A DNA stretch of 64,000 bases, taken from the NCBI GenBank assembly GCA_031366005.1, contig JANLZB010000013.1, positions 52,341 to 116,340 of the forward strand, written 5' to 3'. Source of the DNA: JANLUX01 sp031366005 (GTDB lineage: Bacteria; Bacteroidota; Bacteroidia; AKYH767-A; OLB10). The translations under genes were made by a program, and so were the position numbers. Shown piece by piece: positions 33,645-42,910 of the stretch. Under the pieces are notes generated by a model. That model ran no database searches and was not told where the DNA came from. It saw only the letters and a list, made by a program, of their open reading frames with translations. Each line of letters begins with the position of its first letter. Position 1 is the stretch's first letter.

Positions 33645-34238
33645 CTAGCCTTCATCCGGAATATCTCCATACAAAAACAGATCAACTAAAACTTCTGCTT
33701 CATTTAATGCTACTTCAAGTTTATCATTTACAATCACATTGTTAAACCGGTGTGCATATTCCAATTCCTTCTCTGCTTTTGAAACACGTTTTGCAAGTGA
33801 ATCATCACTCTCACTTGCACGTGCAACTAATCGCCTGTGCAAATCATCAACTGATGGAGGCATCACAAAAACATCCAGTATCTGCTTTGGATAATGACTG
33901 CGGATAGTTATTCCACCTTCTACATCTACATCAAACAAAACAACTTTGCTTTCATCAAGAACACGTCTTACTTCCGATTTTAATGTTCCATAAAAACGGT
34001 CTTTATAAACTTCCTCCCACTCTAAAAATTCATGACGGTGCATTTTGCGTTTGAATTCATCCACAGTTAAAAAATAATAATCCTTTCCATCCATTTCATT
34101 CGCACGCTTCTGACGCGTGGTTGCAGAAACAGAGAATGTAAGTTCAGGAAACTTTTTTAACAGGTGATGAACAATTGTTGTTTTACCGCTTCCTGAGGGA
34201 CCACAAAACAAAACAAGTTTTTCAGAAGGAATACTCAT
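33645..34238 (-). CDS. gmk: Guanylate kinase
   Basis: 197 residues. It phosphorylates GMP to GDP. P-loop GPSGSGKT at 13-20; SVSATTRQKRANEMDGKDYYFL, FLEWEEVYKDRFYGTLKSEV and VLFDVDVEGGITIRSHYP are the GMP-binding and Walker B parts. Spaced three bases from yicC, so the two are in one operon, as in most bacteria. Confidence 0.97.
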   Translation of the reverse strand: MSIPSEKLVLFCGPSGSGKTTIVHHLLKKFPELTFSVSATTRQKRANEMDGKDYYFLTVDEFKRKMHRHEFLEWEEVYKDRFYGTLKSEVRRVLDESKVVLFDVDVEGGITIRSHYPKQILDVFVMPPSVDDLHRRLVARASESDDSLAKRVSKAEKELEYAHRFNNVIVNDKLEVALNEAEVLVDLFLYGDIPDEG

Positions 34239-34241
34239 AAT

Positions 34242-35120
34242 TTACAGAACGTTTGCAAGTTGTTCTTTTAATTTTTCCAACTCATCTTTCATTTCCACCA
34301 CTGCACGCTGCATGCTTGCATCATTTGCTTTTGAACCAAGTGTGTTAATCTCACGGCCTAATTCCTGGGTGATGAATCCTAGTTTCTTTCCGTTTGCTTC
34401 TTTACTTTTCAGTGATTCAATAAAATAATTGCAATGGCTCCGCAAACGTAATTTCTCTTCGGTTATATCGAACTTCTCCACATAAAAAATTAATTCCTGC
34501 TCAAAGCGGTTTTCATCAATATTTGTTGCTTCTTTTATTTCTGCAATATTTTTATGCAGCCGTTCGCGGATATTTTCAATCCGTCCTTTCTCAAATTTTT
34601 CTGCTTCAATCAATAACTTTAATATATTATTAATGCGAAGTGTTAATTCTACTTCTATTACCTTACCCTCTTGCTCACGGAAAGAATTAAATTTTTCTAC
34701 TGCTTCTTTTAATAAAACATTAATTGCTTTCCACTGTTCTTCATCACCTTCTGTTTTATCATTACCTAAAACCTGCGGAAGTTTGATAACCGTTTCCAAA
34801 ATTAATTGATCACTTATATTTAGTTCATCACGCAGCAATTTTAACTCTTCATAGTATGCTTTAAAAATTTCTTTGTTGATATTGCTTTTGCGGGAGATGT
34901 CACTTGCTCCGTTTCCGATGTTAATGCTAACATCCACTTTACCACGTTCAATCAACTTGCCTAACTCAGCACGCAATTCCAGTTCCTTATCACGATACAT
35001 CGAAGGCAACCGCAGCGCCATTTCAAGAAACTTACTGTTCAATGATTTTATTTCTACTGTCACGGCAGTTCCGGAAATATCATTGCTTGCATTTCCAAAG
35101 CCGGTCATGGATTTGACCAT
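34242..35120 (-). CDS. yicC: YicC-family endoribonuclease
   Basis: 292 residues, usual length. N-terminal MVKSMTGFGNA and EIKSLNSKFLEMALRLP, and C-terminal LGFITQELGREINTLGSKANDA are diagnostic. YicC in E. coli is an endoribonuclease that acts on small RNAs. Its link to gmk is widespread. A good -7 element sits 24 bases upstream. Confidence 0.95.
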   Translation of the reverse strand: MVKSMTGFGNASNDISGTAVTVEIKSLNSKFLEMALRLPSMYRDKELELRAELGKLIERGKVDVSINIGNGASDISRKSNINKEIFKAYYEELKLLRDELNISDQLILETVIKLPQVLGNDKTEGDEEQWKAINVLLKEAVEKFNSFREQEGKVIEVELTLRINNILKLLIEAEKFEKGRIENIRERLHKNIAEIKEATNIDENRFEQELIFYVEKFDITEEKLRLRSHCNYFIESLKSKEANGKKLGFITQELGREINTLGSKANDASMQRAVVEMKDELEKLKEQLANVL

Positions 35121-35143
35121 ATTTATTTTATTTTTTGTGAGGG

Positions 35144-35151
35144 CAAATGTA
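35144..35151 (-). promoter_or_regulatory. Probable -7 element for the yicC-gmk-nadD operon
   Basis: On the minus strand TACATTTG, fitting TAnnTTTG, 24 bases before the yicC ATG. Confidence 0.5.
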
Positions 35152-35171
35152 TAGAGTTTAAAGTTTGCCGG

Positions 35172-35235
35172 TTACGAATTAACGTATGAAATACGAATAC
35201 AACGAATCAATCAAAGCAAATTCGCATCATTCGTT
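35172..35235. repeat. Intergenic word repeat (TACGAAT, inverted ATTCGTA)
   Basis: TTACGAATTAACG, AAATACGAATACAACGAATC, then AAATTCGCATCATTCGTTAC. It is the inverted form of the words at 31160-31198. Confidence 0.45.
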
Positions 35236-35244
35236 ACAGATTCA

Positions 35245-36138
35245 TTAATTGGTAATCACCTTAGTTGAATTGCTCGTAAGATAAACTCCAAGAAAAATAA
35301 AAACCGCAGAAATTAAATGTAAATAGTTTGGTACATCCTGACCTGCCAGCATTGCAAATATTGCTGCGAGCAATGGTTGTAAATAAATATAAATACTTAC
35401 CTGAGAAGGACTGAGTTCTTTTAATCCAAGAGTATTAAACAAGTAGGCAAAAAATGTTGTTCCGATAATAACAAAACCGGTACACCACCAAATGGCCGGT
35501 GTAAATGACGACCAGTTTATTTCTTTCCATTCATCATAACCAAAGGGTATTACTATAATGCTCCCAAATAAAAAAACCCATTTCATAATTGTGACAGGAT
35601 GATATATTTTCATCAATGGTTTTACTAAGACAAGAAAAAGTGCGAAGGAGAATGAATTTACCAGCACATAAAAATCTCCAACTATGGAGGTGTTTGCCTT
35701 GTTTACTTTGTTGCTGAATAAAATTAAAATTACGCACCCGGTAATTCCTAAAGCAATTCCTGCAATGCGTATCCATGCAATACGCTCTTTGATAATAATT
35801 GCAGCAAGCAGCAAAACAAAAACCGGATTGCTGATCATCATTAATCCTGAATTAATGGGACTTGTTAATGACAATCCTTTAAAAAATAAAAGCTGGTTAA
35901 TTGCAACTCCGAATAAAGCACAGAGGAATAATTTTTTGTAATCTCTCTTATTCACTTTTTCCTTTACAAATAACCGCTCACATAGCCAGAATAAAATACC
36001 TGCAACAATTACACGTATTAAAATAAATCCAAATGGTTTTATATAAGCAGGCATTACCTGTTTGGCAATGGAGTAGTTTGCACCATAAATAATATTTGCA
36101 GTTAACACTGCCAGATGCGCTTTTACTGCTTTACTCAT
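35245..36138 (-). CDS. DMT-superfamily (EamA) permease
   Basis: 297 residues with about ten hydrophobic helices in two EamA repeats. The first starts AHLAVLTANIIYGANYSIAKQVM; the second begins near 150 (SIVGDFYVLVNSFSFALFLVLVKPLM). LSPSQVSIYIYLQPLLAAIFAML near 240 is the typical end of the second repeat. It should move a small metabolite across the inner membrane; the substrate cannot be told. Overlaps the upstream ArsC-like gene by four bases. Confidence 0.9.
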   Translation of the reverse strand: MSKAVKAHLAVLTANIIYGANYSIAKQVMPAYIKPFGFILIRVIVAGILFWLCERLFVKEKVNKRDYKKLFLCALFGVAINQLLFFKGLSLTSPINSGLMMISNPVFVLLLAAIIIKERIAWIRIAGIALGITGCVILILFSNKVNKANTSIVGDFYVLVNSFSFALFLVLVKPLMKIYHPVTIMKWVFLFGSIIVIPFGYDEWKEINWSSFTPAIWWCTGFVIIGTTFFAYLFNTLGLKELSPSQVSIYIYLQPLLAAIFAMLAGQDVPNYLHLISAVFIFLGVYLTSNSTKVITN

Positions 36139-36485
36139 TTCATTGCAGCTTTGGCTGCTGCAACATTTTTAGGTGAGTTTCCAATAAATATCTTATCATC
36201 CAAAATAATTACAGGTCGTTTAAGAAAAGTATATTCTTCTAAAATGTATTTGCGATAATCTTTTTCAGTCAATTTTTTTTCATTCAGTTTCCATGCACGA
36301 AACTTTAACGCGATGCGGCTGAAAAGCGATTCATAACTTCCGGATAATTTTTTCATTTCATCCAATTGCTCAGGTGTTATTGATTCTGTTTTGATATCCT
36401 GCAAAACAAAATCTTTCTTTGGTTTTAATTCTTTTAATATGCGCTGACAGGTGGTGCAATTACTCAGATGATAAATTTTTTTCAT
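36135..36485 (-). CDS. ArsC/Spx-family thioredoxin-like protein
   Basis: 116 residues from the ATG at 36485, which removes an extension that overlaps metF. The thioredoxin-like CxxC is at Cys10/Cys13 (YHLSNCTTCQRIL). The ArsC-family signature continues with KKDFVLQDIKTESITPEQ and FLKRPVIILDDKIFIGNSP. Glutaredoxin-dependent arsenate reductases and Spx regulators share this fold; no arsenic genes are nearby, so a general redox role is as likely. Located 20 bases after metF. Confidence 0.88.
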   Translation of the reverse strand: MKKIYHLSNCTTCQRILKELKPKKDFVLQDIKTESITPEQLDEMKKLSGSYESLFSRIALKFRAWKLNEKKLTEKDYRKYILEEYTFLKRPVIILDDKIFIGNSPKNVAAAKAAMK

Positions 36486-36505
36486 GAAAGAAAAATAAGT
36501 TTGAA

Positions 36506-37459
36506 TTAGTAAACTTCTTTTGCCACACGCCTGCAAACTTCCGAAGTTCCCATGGTATAAAAATGCAGGCATGGCACATTGTGTTTAAATAATTCTTTGC
36601 ATTGGGCAATGCACCACTCTATTCCAATTTCTTTTACCTCATCATTGTCTTTCGCTTTTTCCACCGCATCTGCCAGATCATCGGGCATGTCAATATGAAA
36701 AGTGCTTGGTAAAATGGTCAATTGTTTTTTTGTTGTAAGCACTTTAAGACCGGGGATAATGGGAACTGTGATACCCGCTGCACGGCATTCATCCACAAAT
36801 TTGAAAAACTTAGCATTGTCAAAAAACATTTGTGTTACGATATACTCAGCACCTAAATCAACTTTCATTTTTAAATATTTGATATCGCTTTTCATATTGG
36901 GAGCCTCGAAATGTTTTTCAGGATAACCTGCCACACCCACACAAAAAGAAGTGGGCACAGCATCCAGCAATTCATCATCCATAAATTTACCGCGATTCAT
37001 GTTCACTATCTGTTGCAATAAATCACTTGCGTAAGCATTGCCATTGGGTTCCGGTGTGAAATGAGATTCAGTTTTTATTGAATCACCTCTTAATACTAAA
37101 ACATTATCAATACCAAGAAATGATAGATCAATCAATGCATCCTCTGTTTCATCGCATGTAAATCCTCCACAAATAATATGTGGCACAGCATCAATCTTAT
37201 ATTTATTCATAATCGCAGAACAGATACCAACTGTTCCCGGGCGTTTCTTTATTGATTTTTTTTCGAGTAAGCCGTTTGGTTTTTTTCTGTACACATATTC
37301 CTCACGGTGATAAGTAACATCAATAAAACTCGGATTAAATTCAAGCAACGGATCAATTGCCTGGTAAATAGAATTAATACTTTTTCCTTTTAACGGTGGA
37401 ATTATTTCAATAGAAAATAACGGACGCTTTGCATTGCGTAAGTGTTCAGTAACTTTCAT
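36506..37459 (-). CDS. metF: 5,10-Methylenetetrahydrofolate reductase
   Basis: 317 residues. It makes 5-methyl-THF for methionine synthesis, with FAD. FSIEIIPPLKGKSI near 16, IDVTYHREEY, DNVLVLRGDS, FCVGVAGYPEKHFEA and GAEYIVTQMFFDN are all family hallmarks. Length fits. It begins a three-gene minus-strand run metF - ArsC-like - EamA permease. Confidence 0.96.
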   Translation of the reverse strand: MKVTEHLRNAKRPLFSIEIIPPLKGKSINSIYQAIDPLLEFNPSFIDVTYHREEYVYRKKPNGLLEKKSIKKRPGTVGICSAIMNKYKIDAVPHIICGGFTCDETEDALIDLSFLGIDNVLVLRGDSIKTESHFTPEPNGNAYASDLLQQIVNMNRGKFMDDELLDAVPTSFCVGVAGYPEKHFEAPNMKSDIKYLKMKVDLGAEYIVTQMFFDNAKFFKFVDECRAAGITVPIIPGLKVLTTKKQLTILPSTFHIDMPDDLADAVEKAKDNDEVKEIGIEWCIAQCKELFKHNVPCLHFYTMGTSEVCRRVAKEVY

Positions 37460-37510
37460 AAACTAAAATGTAAAACAAGCGGATTATTTTTTGGAGACAC
37501 AAAAATGCTT

Positions 37511-37550
37511 AAAAAACAAACGTTCGTGGCTGACTTAACCACGAACGTTT
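37511..37550 (-). terminator. Rho-independent terminator for the gene at 37578
   Basis: On the minus strand AAACGTTCGTGG, 9-base loop, CCACGAACGTTT, then GTTTTTT: a perfect 12-base stem. Confidence 0.88.
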
Positions 37551-37577
37551 TATTGTTCAACTAACTTTTAAAAGAAA

Positions 37578-40500
37578 TTATTTTGCTCCTGCGATGGTAA
37601 CAGTTCCTGTTAAAGGTTCTGTTTTTCCATCACCTAATTCAAGCAAATAGAAATAAACACCATCAGGAAGATCAGCGCCCTTGAATACATTATTCTTATT
37701 ATCATACTTGCTTGAAAATACTTCTTTACCCCAACGATTAAGAATAGTCATGTGATTATTCGGATACTGCTCTATGTTGGAAATGGTGAATGCATCATTT
37801 AAATTATCTCCGTTAGGAGTAATTACATTGGGTACAATTACTGAACAGGCAGCCGGTTCTGATACACGTCCTTCATTGCAGGGAGCAGTTGAACTATTGA
37901 TTGCTCTTACCTGGAAAGAAACAACCAGATTGTTTGTCCCATGGCTTAAGATGTTTGAATTCACATTGTTTGGGGCTATCCATCCGCTTCCTTCATTCAC
38001 TTCATAACTTAAAGCATTAAGTACTTGCGTCCAGGTGTAAACAAAACTATAACCGCCACTGCTACCTGTATTGCAGGTTACAATTGGTGCTTCCATTTGC
38101 CTGTCTATAATCACCATTACGGAATCTTTGTTTACACAATTGTTTACATCAGTAGCTGTTACAATATAATTACCAGAGGTAGTAATGTTTGATATAGTTG
38201 CTCCGCTTTGATTATTACTCCATTGATAAGAAGTAATGCTGTTACCGGAAACCTGAGTGGCAGTAAGACTACCAGGATTGACTTCGCAAAAAGTTGCAGT
38301 AGCATTACCTGCATCTATGACTGGTATAGCATTAACATTTAATACGGCAGGAGCTGTAGCCGTACAACCTGGAGCTATAGTAGCAGTAACTGTATAATTA
38401 TAAGTGTTAGCTGCAAGTGTTATTGATGGAGTAAAGGTATTTGTGCTGCTCACCACATTGGAGTTTTGATCAGTCCACTGGTAAGTAACTCCCGGTGCAC
38501 TGCCTGCATTAAATGTCGGGAATGTAGTTGAGCCTTCACAAACATTTTGAGTACCACCGGTAACAGAAGGAAAATCAACTACTGTTAATGTCATACTTCC
38601 AGTTGCAGTACAGTTGCCTGCTGCTATTCCTATAGTAACACTTATTGTACTGGTACCGGAAGTGTTTGTTGATGGAGTAAAAGTCTGATTGGTTGCTCCT
38701 GGTACCGGTACTCCATTAATGCTCCACTGATATGCGGAGTTCGGATTATCAGCAGTCAAAGGCGAAATAGCAGAGCCCACACAAACTGTCTGATTTTGAT
38801 TATTAAACTGCGGCACTACCGGAGCCGGAATAAAATTAACCTGAATATCATCGGATTTTGTACAATTTCCATTGCTTACCAGGGCTGTATAATTTCCGCT
38901 CACCGTTGGAATGTATGTTTGATTGGTTGCTCCTGGTATTCCATTTCCGTTTAAATACCATTGATATTGATAACCCAATCCGCTGCTGCCTGCATCTAAT
39001 GTATCGGAGGATCCGGCACAATCAGTGATGTTAGCACCTAATGCAACTGTAGGTGTTGTGTTTACAGCTAACAATATAGTATCTGATCCCTGACAGGTAG
39101 ATCCTGTTGTAACATTTATCTGAACTGAATAATTTCCTGCTCCGCTATCAGCAGGTTGAGTAGGATTGTTCCATCCAAGGATTGGATTATTATTGAAAGA
39201 CCATTGATACACTAAACCAGTATATCCTGAATTGAGCACTGGCACCGGATCAATATCACAGATGGAAAGATCCGAACCTAAGTCAACATCAATTTTATTA
39301 TTAATATAGAATATGGCGAGGGTGTCACCCGGATTAAGAAAACGTCCGCATTGATTGGCAATGGTGTTTCCATCATTACCGGTTTTTACTGTTAAATAAT
39401 AAACCGAGGAGGTGGGTGTCTGCTGACTGCCGAAGGTCATCAGCATCTGATTACTTTGCTCACCGTTAGGCCCGCAGTAACCGAAAGCATTCATAATAGG
39501 AACAAGGTTTCCTGCTGAATCTCTTAATACCAGATCAGAAGCATCACTTGCTATTGTGTAACAAAACACATTTTCATTAAAGGTTATTGTTTTGTGATTG
39601 AAGATACATCCAAGAGAATCAATTGCAGGTTGCCATACACTTAAATCATTTATGAAAAATTCTGCTGTATCATGATATGGCTGCATTGCAGACCCACACT
39701 GACTTAATAAACTATTGCCATCAGCACCTGTTTTTATCACTACATAATTAGATCCCGCAGTGAGAGGAAACAGGCAAGTCACAACTATTGAATCCGTACG
39801 TCCATTAGGGCAAGATAAAGGAACTGCAGAGATCACAGGATTAGGGAATCCTAATGAACGAAGCACACGAATATCTGATGGAACAATAGAACCACACTGC
39901 ACTTTCTCACTAAAGGGTAGAATAAACTGATTGTCTCCGCAAAAATATGGACCAGCAGTTGCACCTGTAGGATCACCAATAATGGCGTGTGTTGCTGAAG
40001 TTCCCGGAGGAAATGCAGGGTTAACAATATTACATTGATTGGTGATTACAATTTGGATATCACGTTTTACTGTACCAATTAAGGTTGCAGGAGTTACAGT
40101 TGTATCATAAGATGACACCAATACACATATAACTGCTATCTGCTGCAATGCAGGTATAAAATAAATGATGCCTTGTTTAGAATCAATGGTCATGGGTACC
40201 TGAGATGCAACGGGCTGTGTTGGTGTATAAGGAGAACTCGTGAGAGGATTATTTAGATATGTTAAATTAGCCGGAACCGGGGGACATGAAGCACTGTTTT
40301 CTTCTGCCGGTGCCAATGAAAAAACCAAACTATCACCATCAGGATCAAAAGCACCCTGATCATAATAAAATGGATATCCAACACAAAATGTAGTATAAGG
40401 TATAAAGTTAAAAACCGGAGAGTTATCCGTGGGATGGTTAACATTATCAAGCGTTGCTGAAACATACATTCCGTTTGGATTAACATTTAATCCACCATTA

Positions 40501-40907
40501 CGACAGCAATCATACCATGAGAAAACCCAGTCAGTCGCTGCGTTAGGCAAGGTATAAATTGCTTCAAAAATATATTCTTCAGTTCCTGGTCCATTTCCAC
40601 TCGGACCACAGTTTGGAGGAGGTAAGGTAACACATGGAGGGTTGGGTACTACATTAACTGATATCAGGTTTAATTGCAATAGCTGATTGAAACCAAGGGA
40701 ATTGGATGACAAGCATAAGCTTACCGGTAATGGAACAGGAATTCCTGTACAATCCCGGTAAAACTTTAATCTGAAAAGATAAGCGTTCTGTGAACCCTGA
40801 TACACATAAGCGATCTCGGCACCTGCCATGTGACTTGCGGAAGACTTTTGCGGCATGAGCACTAAAACAAATAAGAATAAGCTGATTGCTGTAAATAATT
40901 TTTTCAT
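37578..40907 (-). CDS. Large Ig-repeat surface protein with T9SS type B (gliding-type) C-terminus
   Basis: 1109 residues from the ATG at 40907; an in-frame ATG six codons upstream is possible. Signal peptide MKKLFTAISLFLFVLVLMP...SSA. It then opens SHMAGAEIAYVYQGSQNAYLFRL, a common start of Bacteroidota surface proteins. The middle consists of Ig-like/PKD-like units with repeated YQWSxNG, GNYxxxVSNGNCT and CxGS motifs. The C-terminus (NVITPNGDNLNDAF, ILNRWGKEVF, LPDGVYFYLLEL) is the CHU_C/type B sorting domain, so it should exit by the type IX system. A likely adhesin or part of the gliding machinery's surface layer; the ligand is unknown. Confidence 0.88.
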   Translation of the reverse strand: MKKLFTAISLFLFVLVLMPQKSSASHMAGAEIAYVYQGSQNAYLFRLKFYRDCTGIPVPLPVSLCLSSNSLGFNQLLQLNLISVNVVPNPPCVTLPPPNCGPSGNGPGTEEYIFEAIYTLPNAATDWVFSWYDCCRNGGLNVNPNGMYVSATLDNVNHPTDNSPVFNFIPYTTFCVGYPFYYDQGAFDPDGDSLVFSLAPAEENSASCPPVPANLTYLNNPLTSSPYTPTQPVASQVPMTIDSKQGIIYFIPALQQIAVICVLVSSYDTTVTPATLIGTVKRDIQIVITNQCNIVNPAFPPGTSATHAIIGDPTGATAGPYFCGDNQFILPFSEKVQCGSIVPSDIRVLRSLGFPNPVISAVPLSCPNGRTDSIVVTCLFPLTAGSNYVVIKTGADGNSLLSQCGSAMQPYHDTAEFFINDLSVWQPAIDSLGCIFNHKTITFNENVFCYTIASDASDLVLRDSAGNLVPIMNAFGYCGPNGEQSNQMLMTFGSQQTPTSSVYYLTVKTGNDGNTIANQCGRFLNPGDTLAIFYINNKIDVDLGSDLSICDIDPVPVLNSGYTGLVYQWSFNNNPILGWNNPTQPADSGAGNYSVQINVTTGSTCQGSDTILLAVNTTPTVALGANITDCAGSSDTLDAGSSGLGYQYQWYLNGNGIPGATNQTYIPTVSGNYTALVSNGNCTKSDDIQVNFIPAPVVPQFNNQNQTVCVGSAISPLTADNPNSAYQWSINGVPVPGATNQTFTPSTNTSGTSTISVTIGIAAGNCTATGSMTLTVVDFPSVTGGTQNVCEGSTTFPTFNAGSAPGVTYQWTDQNSNVVSSTNTFTPSITLAANTYNYTVTATIAPGCTATAPAVLNVNAIPVIDAGNATATFCEVNPGSLTATQVSGNSITSYQWSNNQSGATISNITTSGNYIVTATDVNNCVNKDSVMVIIDRQMEAPIVTCNTGSSGGYSFVYTWTQVLNALSYEVNEGSGWIAPNNVNSNILSHGTNNLVVSFQVRAINSSTAPCNEGRVSEPAACSVIVPNVITPNGDNLNDAFTISNIEQYPNNHMTILNRWGKEVFSSKYDNKNNVFKGADLPDGVYFYLLELGDGKTEPLTGTVTIAGAK

Positions 40908-40937
40908 GTTGTGAGTTATTTTCATCTAAAAGGTTTG

Positions 40938-40945
40938 CAAATTTA
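40938..40945 (-). promoter_or_regulatory. Possible -7 element for the gene at 37578
   Basis: On the minus strand TAAATTTG, fitting TAnnTTTG, 31 bases before the ATG at 40907. Confidence 0.4.
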
Positions 40946-41029
40946 ATTTTTGTTGATTAAAACCAGAATTTATTATTGTAATATATATAGATGTATTATC
41001 AGGTCAAATGGTTGCACCTGATAATTTTT

Positions 41030-42136
41030 TTATTTAAAGAGATTTAATGAACCCCGCTGCCTGATGTCATTACCATTTTCAGTAGTGGTAGATAATTCAT
41101 AAAAATAAGTTCCTGGCAGAGCTGATCCGCCACCATTTATACGGCCGTCCCATTTTTCTGTAATACTATTTAATTCCGCTATCTGTCGTCCGTTTCGATC
41201 AAAAATCTTTAGAAGGAATTTTTTCATATTACTACCTTCCACTGAGAAGAAGTCATTTATTCCATCACCATTAGGACTAAAAGCAACGTTAATACTGCCC
41301 ATCACATCAATGGTTTTAGTAATGGTTAATTCTCCTGTAATACACTTTAAATTATATGTACCCGGTTTCAAATATTTATGGGTTACAGTAGAAGCATGAG
41401 GCTGAACTGATCCATCACCAAAATCCCAATCACCAATTAATTGATCATCGTTCAATAAACAAGCAAGCTGGAATGGTGCAAATCCTGCAGTTGAGTTTAG
41501 CAGTATCAACGGTTCACTATTTGGTGTAATAGTATTAGTTGAAGCAGGTGTATTGTCTGATGTTATATTTTTTTCAGCGGTTGTTTGTTGTTCATTGTGT
41601 GAATCACTACTTTCTTTATTAATTATTTCATCAGATGAAGGCTCACTTTGATTAATGATATCTGCTGTGTTATCTGCCTTATAATTGCTTTCTGATTTTG
41701 GTGCTTCATTTTTCACGCTTTCATAAACAGTGTTTACCTGCGCAGATTTAGAAGCATTAGATTTTTGAACAGGTAATTCCACATTACTTACAATGGAGGA
41801 TGGTGATGCAATAACAACCGTTTTTTCCCCCTCATTTATTTTTACAGAAGGAGATTGACTTTTAACGGGCTCTACCTTTATTGAATCTTTCTCCTGATAC
41901 ACAACTACACCGCCAATAATTGCAATCGCAGCAATGCCACCAATAATCCATGTGCCCGCTGTGCTTAATTTAACTGCAGCAGTTTTTAATAACGAAGCAC
42001 CGGGCTGAGCCATCGGTGCAACAGGTTGCACTAATTGCTGACTTATATCACTCCAGACTTTGGCTGAAACATCAGGAGTAAATTCATCAAAGGTGTCTTT
42101 GAAAATTTTTTCGATATTTTGTTCTTGTGATGACAT
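41030..42136 (-). CDS. Membrane protein with periplasmic PKD and gliding-type C-terminal domain, paired with a sigma factor
   Basis: 368 residues. There is no N-terminal signal peptide: residues 1-56 look cytoplasmic (EKIFKDTFDEFTPDVSAKVW), a membrane helix spans 61-80 (GTWIIGGIAAIAIIGGVVVY), a Ser/Asn-rich linker follows, then a PKD domain (about 205-280, LIGDWDFGDGSVQPHAST) and a CHU_C-type domain (about 283-368, VAFSPNGDGINDFF, GGGSALPGTYFYEL). It lies 18 bases after an ECF sigma gene, the slot of an anti-sigma factor, and the N-tail resembles those of Bacteroidota anti-sigma-like proteins. The regulatory role is inference; a structural surface role remains possible. Confidence 0.75.
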   Translation of the reverse strand: MSSQEQNIEKIFKDTFDEFTPDVSAKVWSDISQQLVQPVAPMAQPGASLLKTAAVKLSTAGTWIIGGIAAIAIIGGVVVYQEKDSIKVEPVKSQSPSVKINEGEKTVVIASPSSIVSNVELPVQKSNASKSAQVNTVYESVKNEAPKSESNYKADNTADIINQSEPSSDEIINKESSDSHNEQQTTAEKNITSDNTPASTNTITPNSEPLILLNSTAGFAPFQLACLLNDDQLIGDWDFGDGSVQPHASTVTHKYLKPGTYNLKCITGELTITKTIDVMGSINVAFSPNGDGINDFFSVEGSNMKKFLLKIFDRNGRQIAELNSITEKWDGRINGGGSALPGTYFYELSTTTENGNDIRQRGSLNLFK

Positions 42137-42154
42137 CTTTATTTGGTATTCTAT

Positions 42155-42751
42155 TTAAACAATTGGTGCTATTATTAAGTTTTGAATATGTGAGTCACTA
42201 TTGGCTGACGATGTTTCTTTGTGATTAAGCATCCTGGCCAAATGAGTACGTGCCCGTGCATACTGCGATTTACTGGTACCTTCAGAAATATTAAGGATTT
42301 TCCCTATTTCTTTATGATTATAACCTTCAATTGCATAAAGGTTAAATACAGTACGGTATCCCGAAGGCAATTGATGAATGATTTTTAAAAGCTCTTGTGC
42401 ATGCAATTCCTTCAATGGTTCTAAAGGTTCTCCCGAGTTTTCAAATAATTCCGTTTCCTGAATTCTTGACTTCTGCTGACGATAATGATCCAATGCCGTA
42501 TTCACAATTATTTTTTTAATCCAATTTTCCAATGGTCCGAATCCTTTAAACATTGCGATTGCCTGAAACACTTTTACAAATCCCTCCTGCAAAATGTCTT
42601 CTGCCTCTTCTCGGTTAGAAGTGTACCGGAGACAAACGCCAAACATTCTGCGGGCAAACTGTTCATACAAAGCTTTTTGTGCATGGCCATCGCCTTTTGA
42701 GCAGTTTTTTACTAATTCCTCATCGGTCATGTGCAGAGCTTCAAAATACAA
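42155..42751 (-). CDS. ECF-type RNA polymerase sigma factor
   Basis: 198 residues; an internal ATG at 42730 is equally plausible (MTDEELVKNC...). Region 2 (about 35-90) has LYEQFARRMFGVCLRYTSNREEAEDILQEGF and NWIKKIIVNTALDHYRQQ. Region 4 (about 125-180) has LPSGYRTVFNLYAIEGYNHKEIGKILNISEGTSKSQ, the helix-turn-helix for the -35/-33 site. It is co-transcribed with the membrane protein downstream, which may hold it inactive. Confidence 0.93.
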   Translation of the reverse strand: MYFEALHMTDEELVKNCSKGDGHAQKALYEQFARRMFGVCLRYTSNREEAEDILQEGFVKVFQAIAMFKGFGPLENWIKKIIVNTALDHYRQQKSRIQETELFENSGEPLEPLKELHAQELLKIIHQLPSGYRTVFNLYAIEGYNHKEIGKILNISEGTSKSQYARARTHLARMLNHKETSSANSDSHIQNLIIAPIV

Positions 42752-42893
42752 GATGTAATTTTACGAAAAAAGGTTGCATCGCCACCGTAATTTAAAATTT
42801 AAGTGTTCAACATTAAACTTGAACTCATTTACTTTAATTAAAGAACTATTTTTTGAATCTCAAAACTAAAACGTTAAATCCTAATTTACCTTC

Positions 42894-42901
42894 TATCTTT
42901 G
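42894..42901 (+). promoter_or_regulatory. Probable -7 element for lepA
   Basis: TATCTTTG fits TAnnTTTG and ends nine bases before the lepA ATG at 42911, giving a very short leader. Confidence 0.45.
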
Positions 42902-42910
42902 CCGCCCTTT

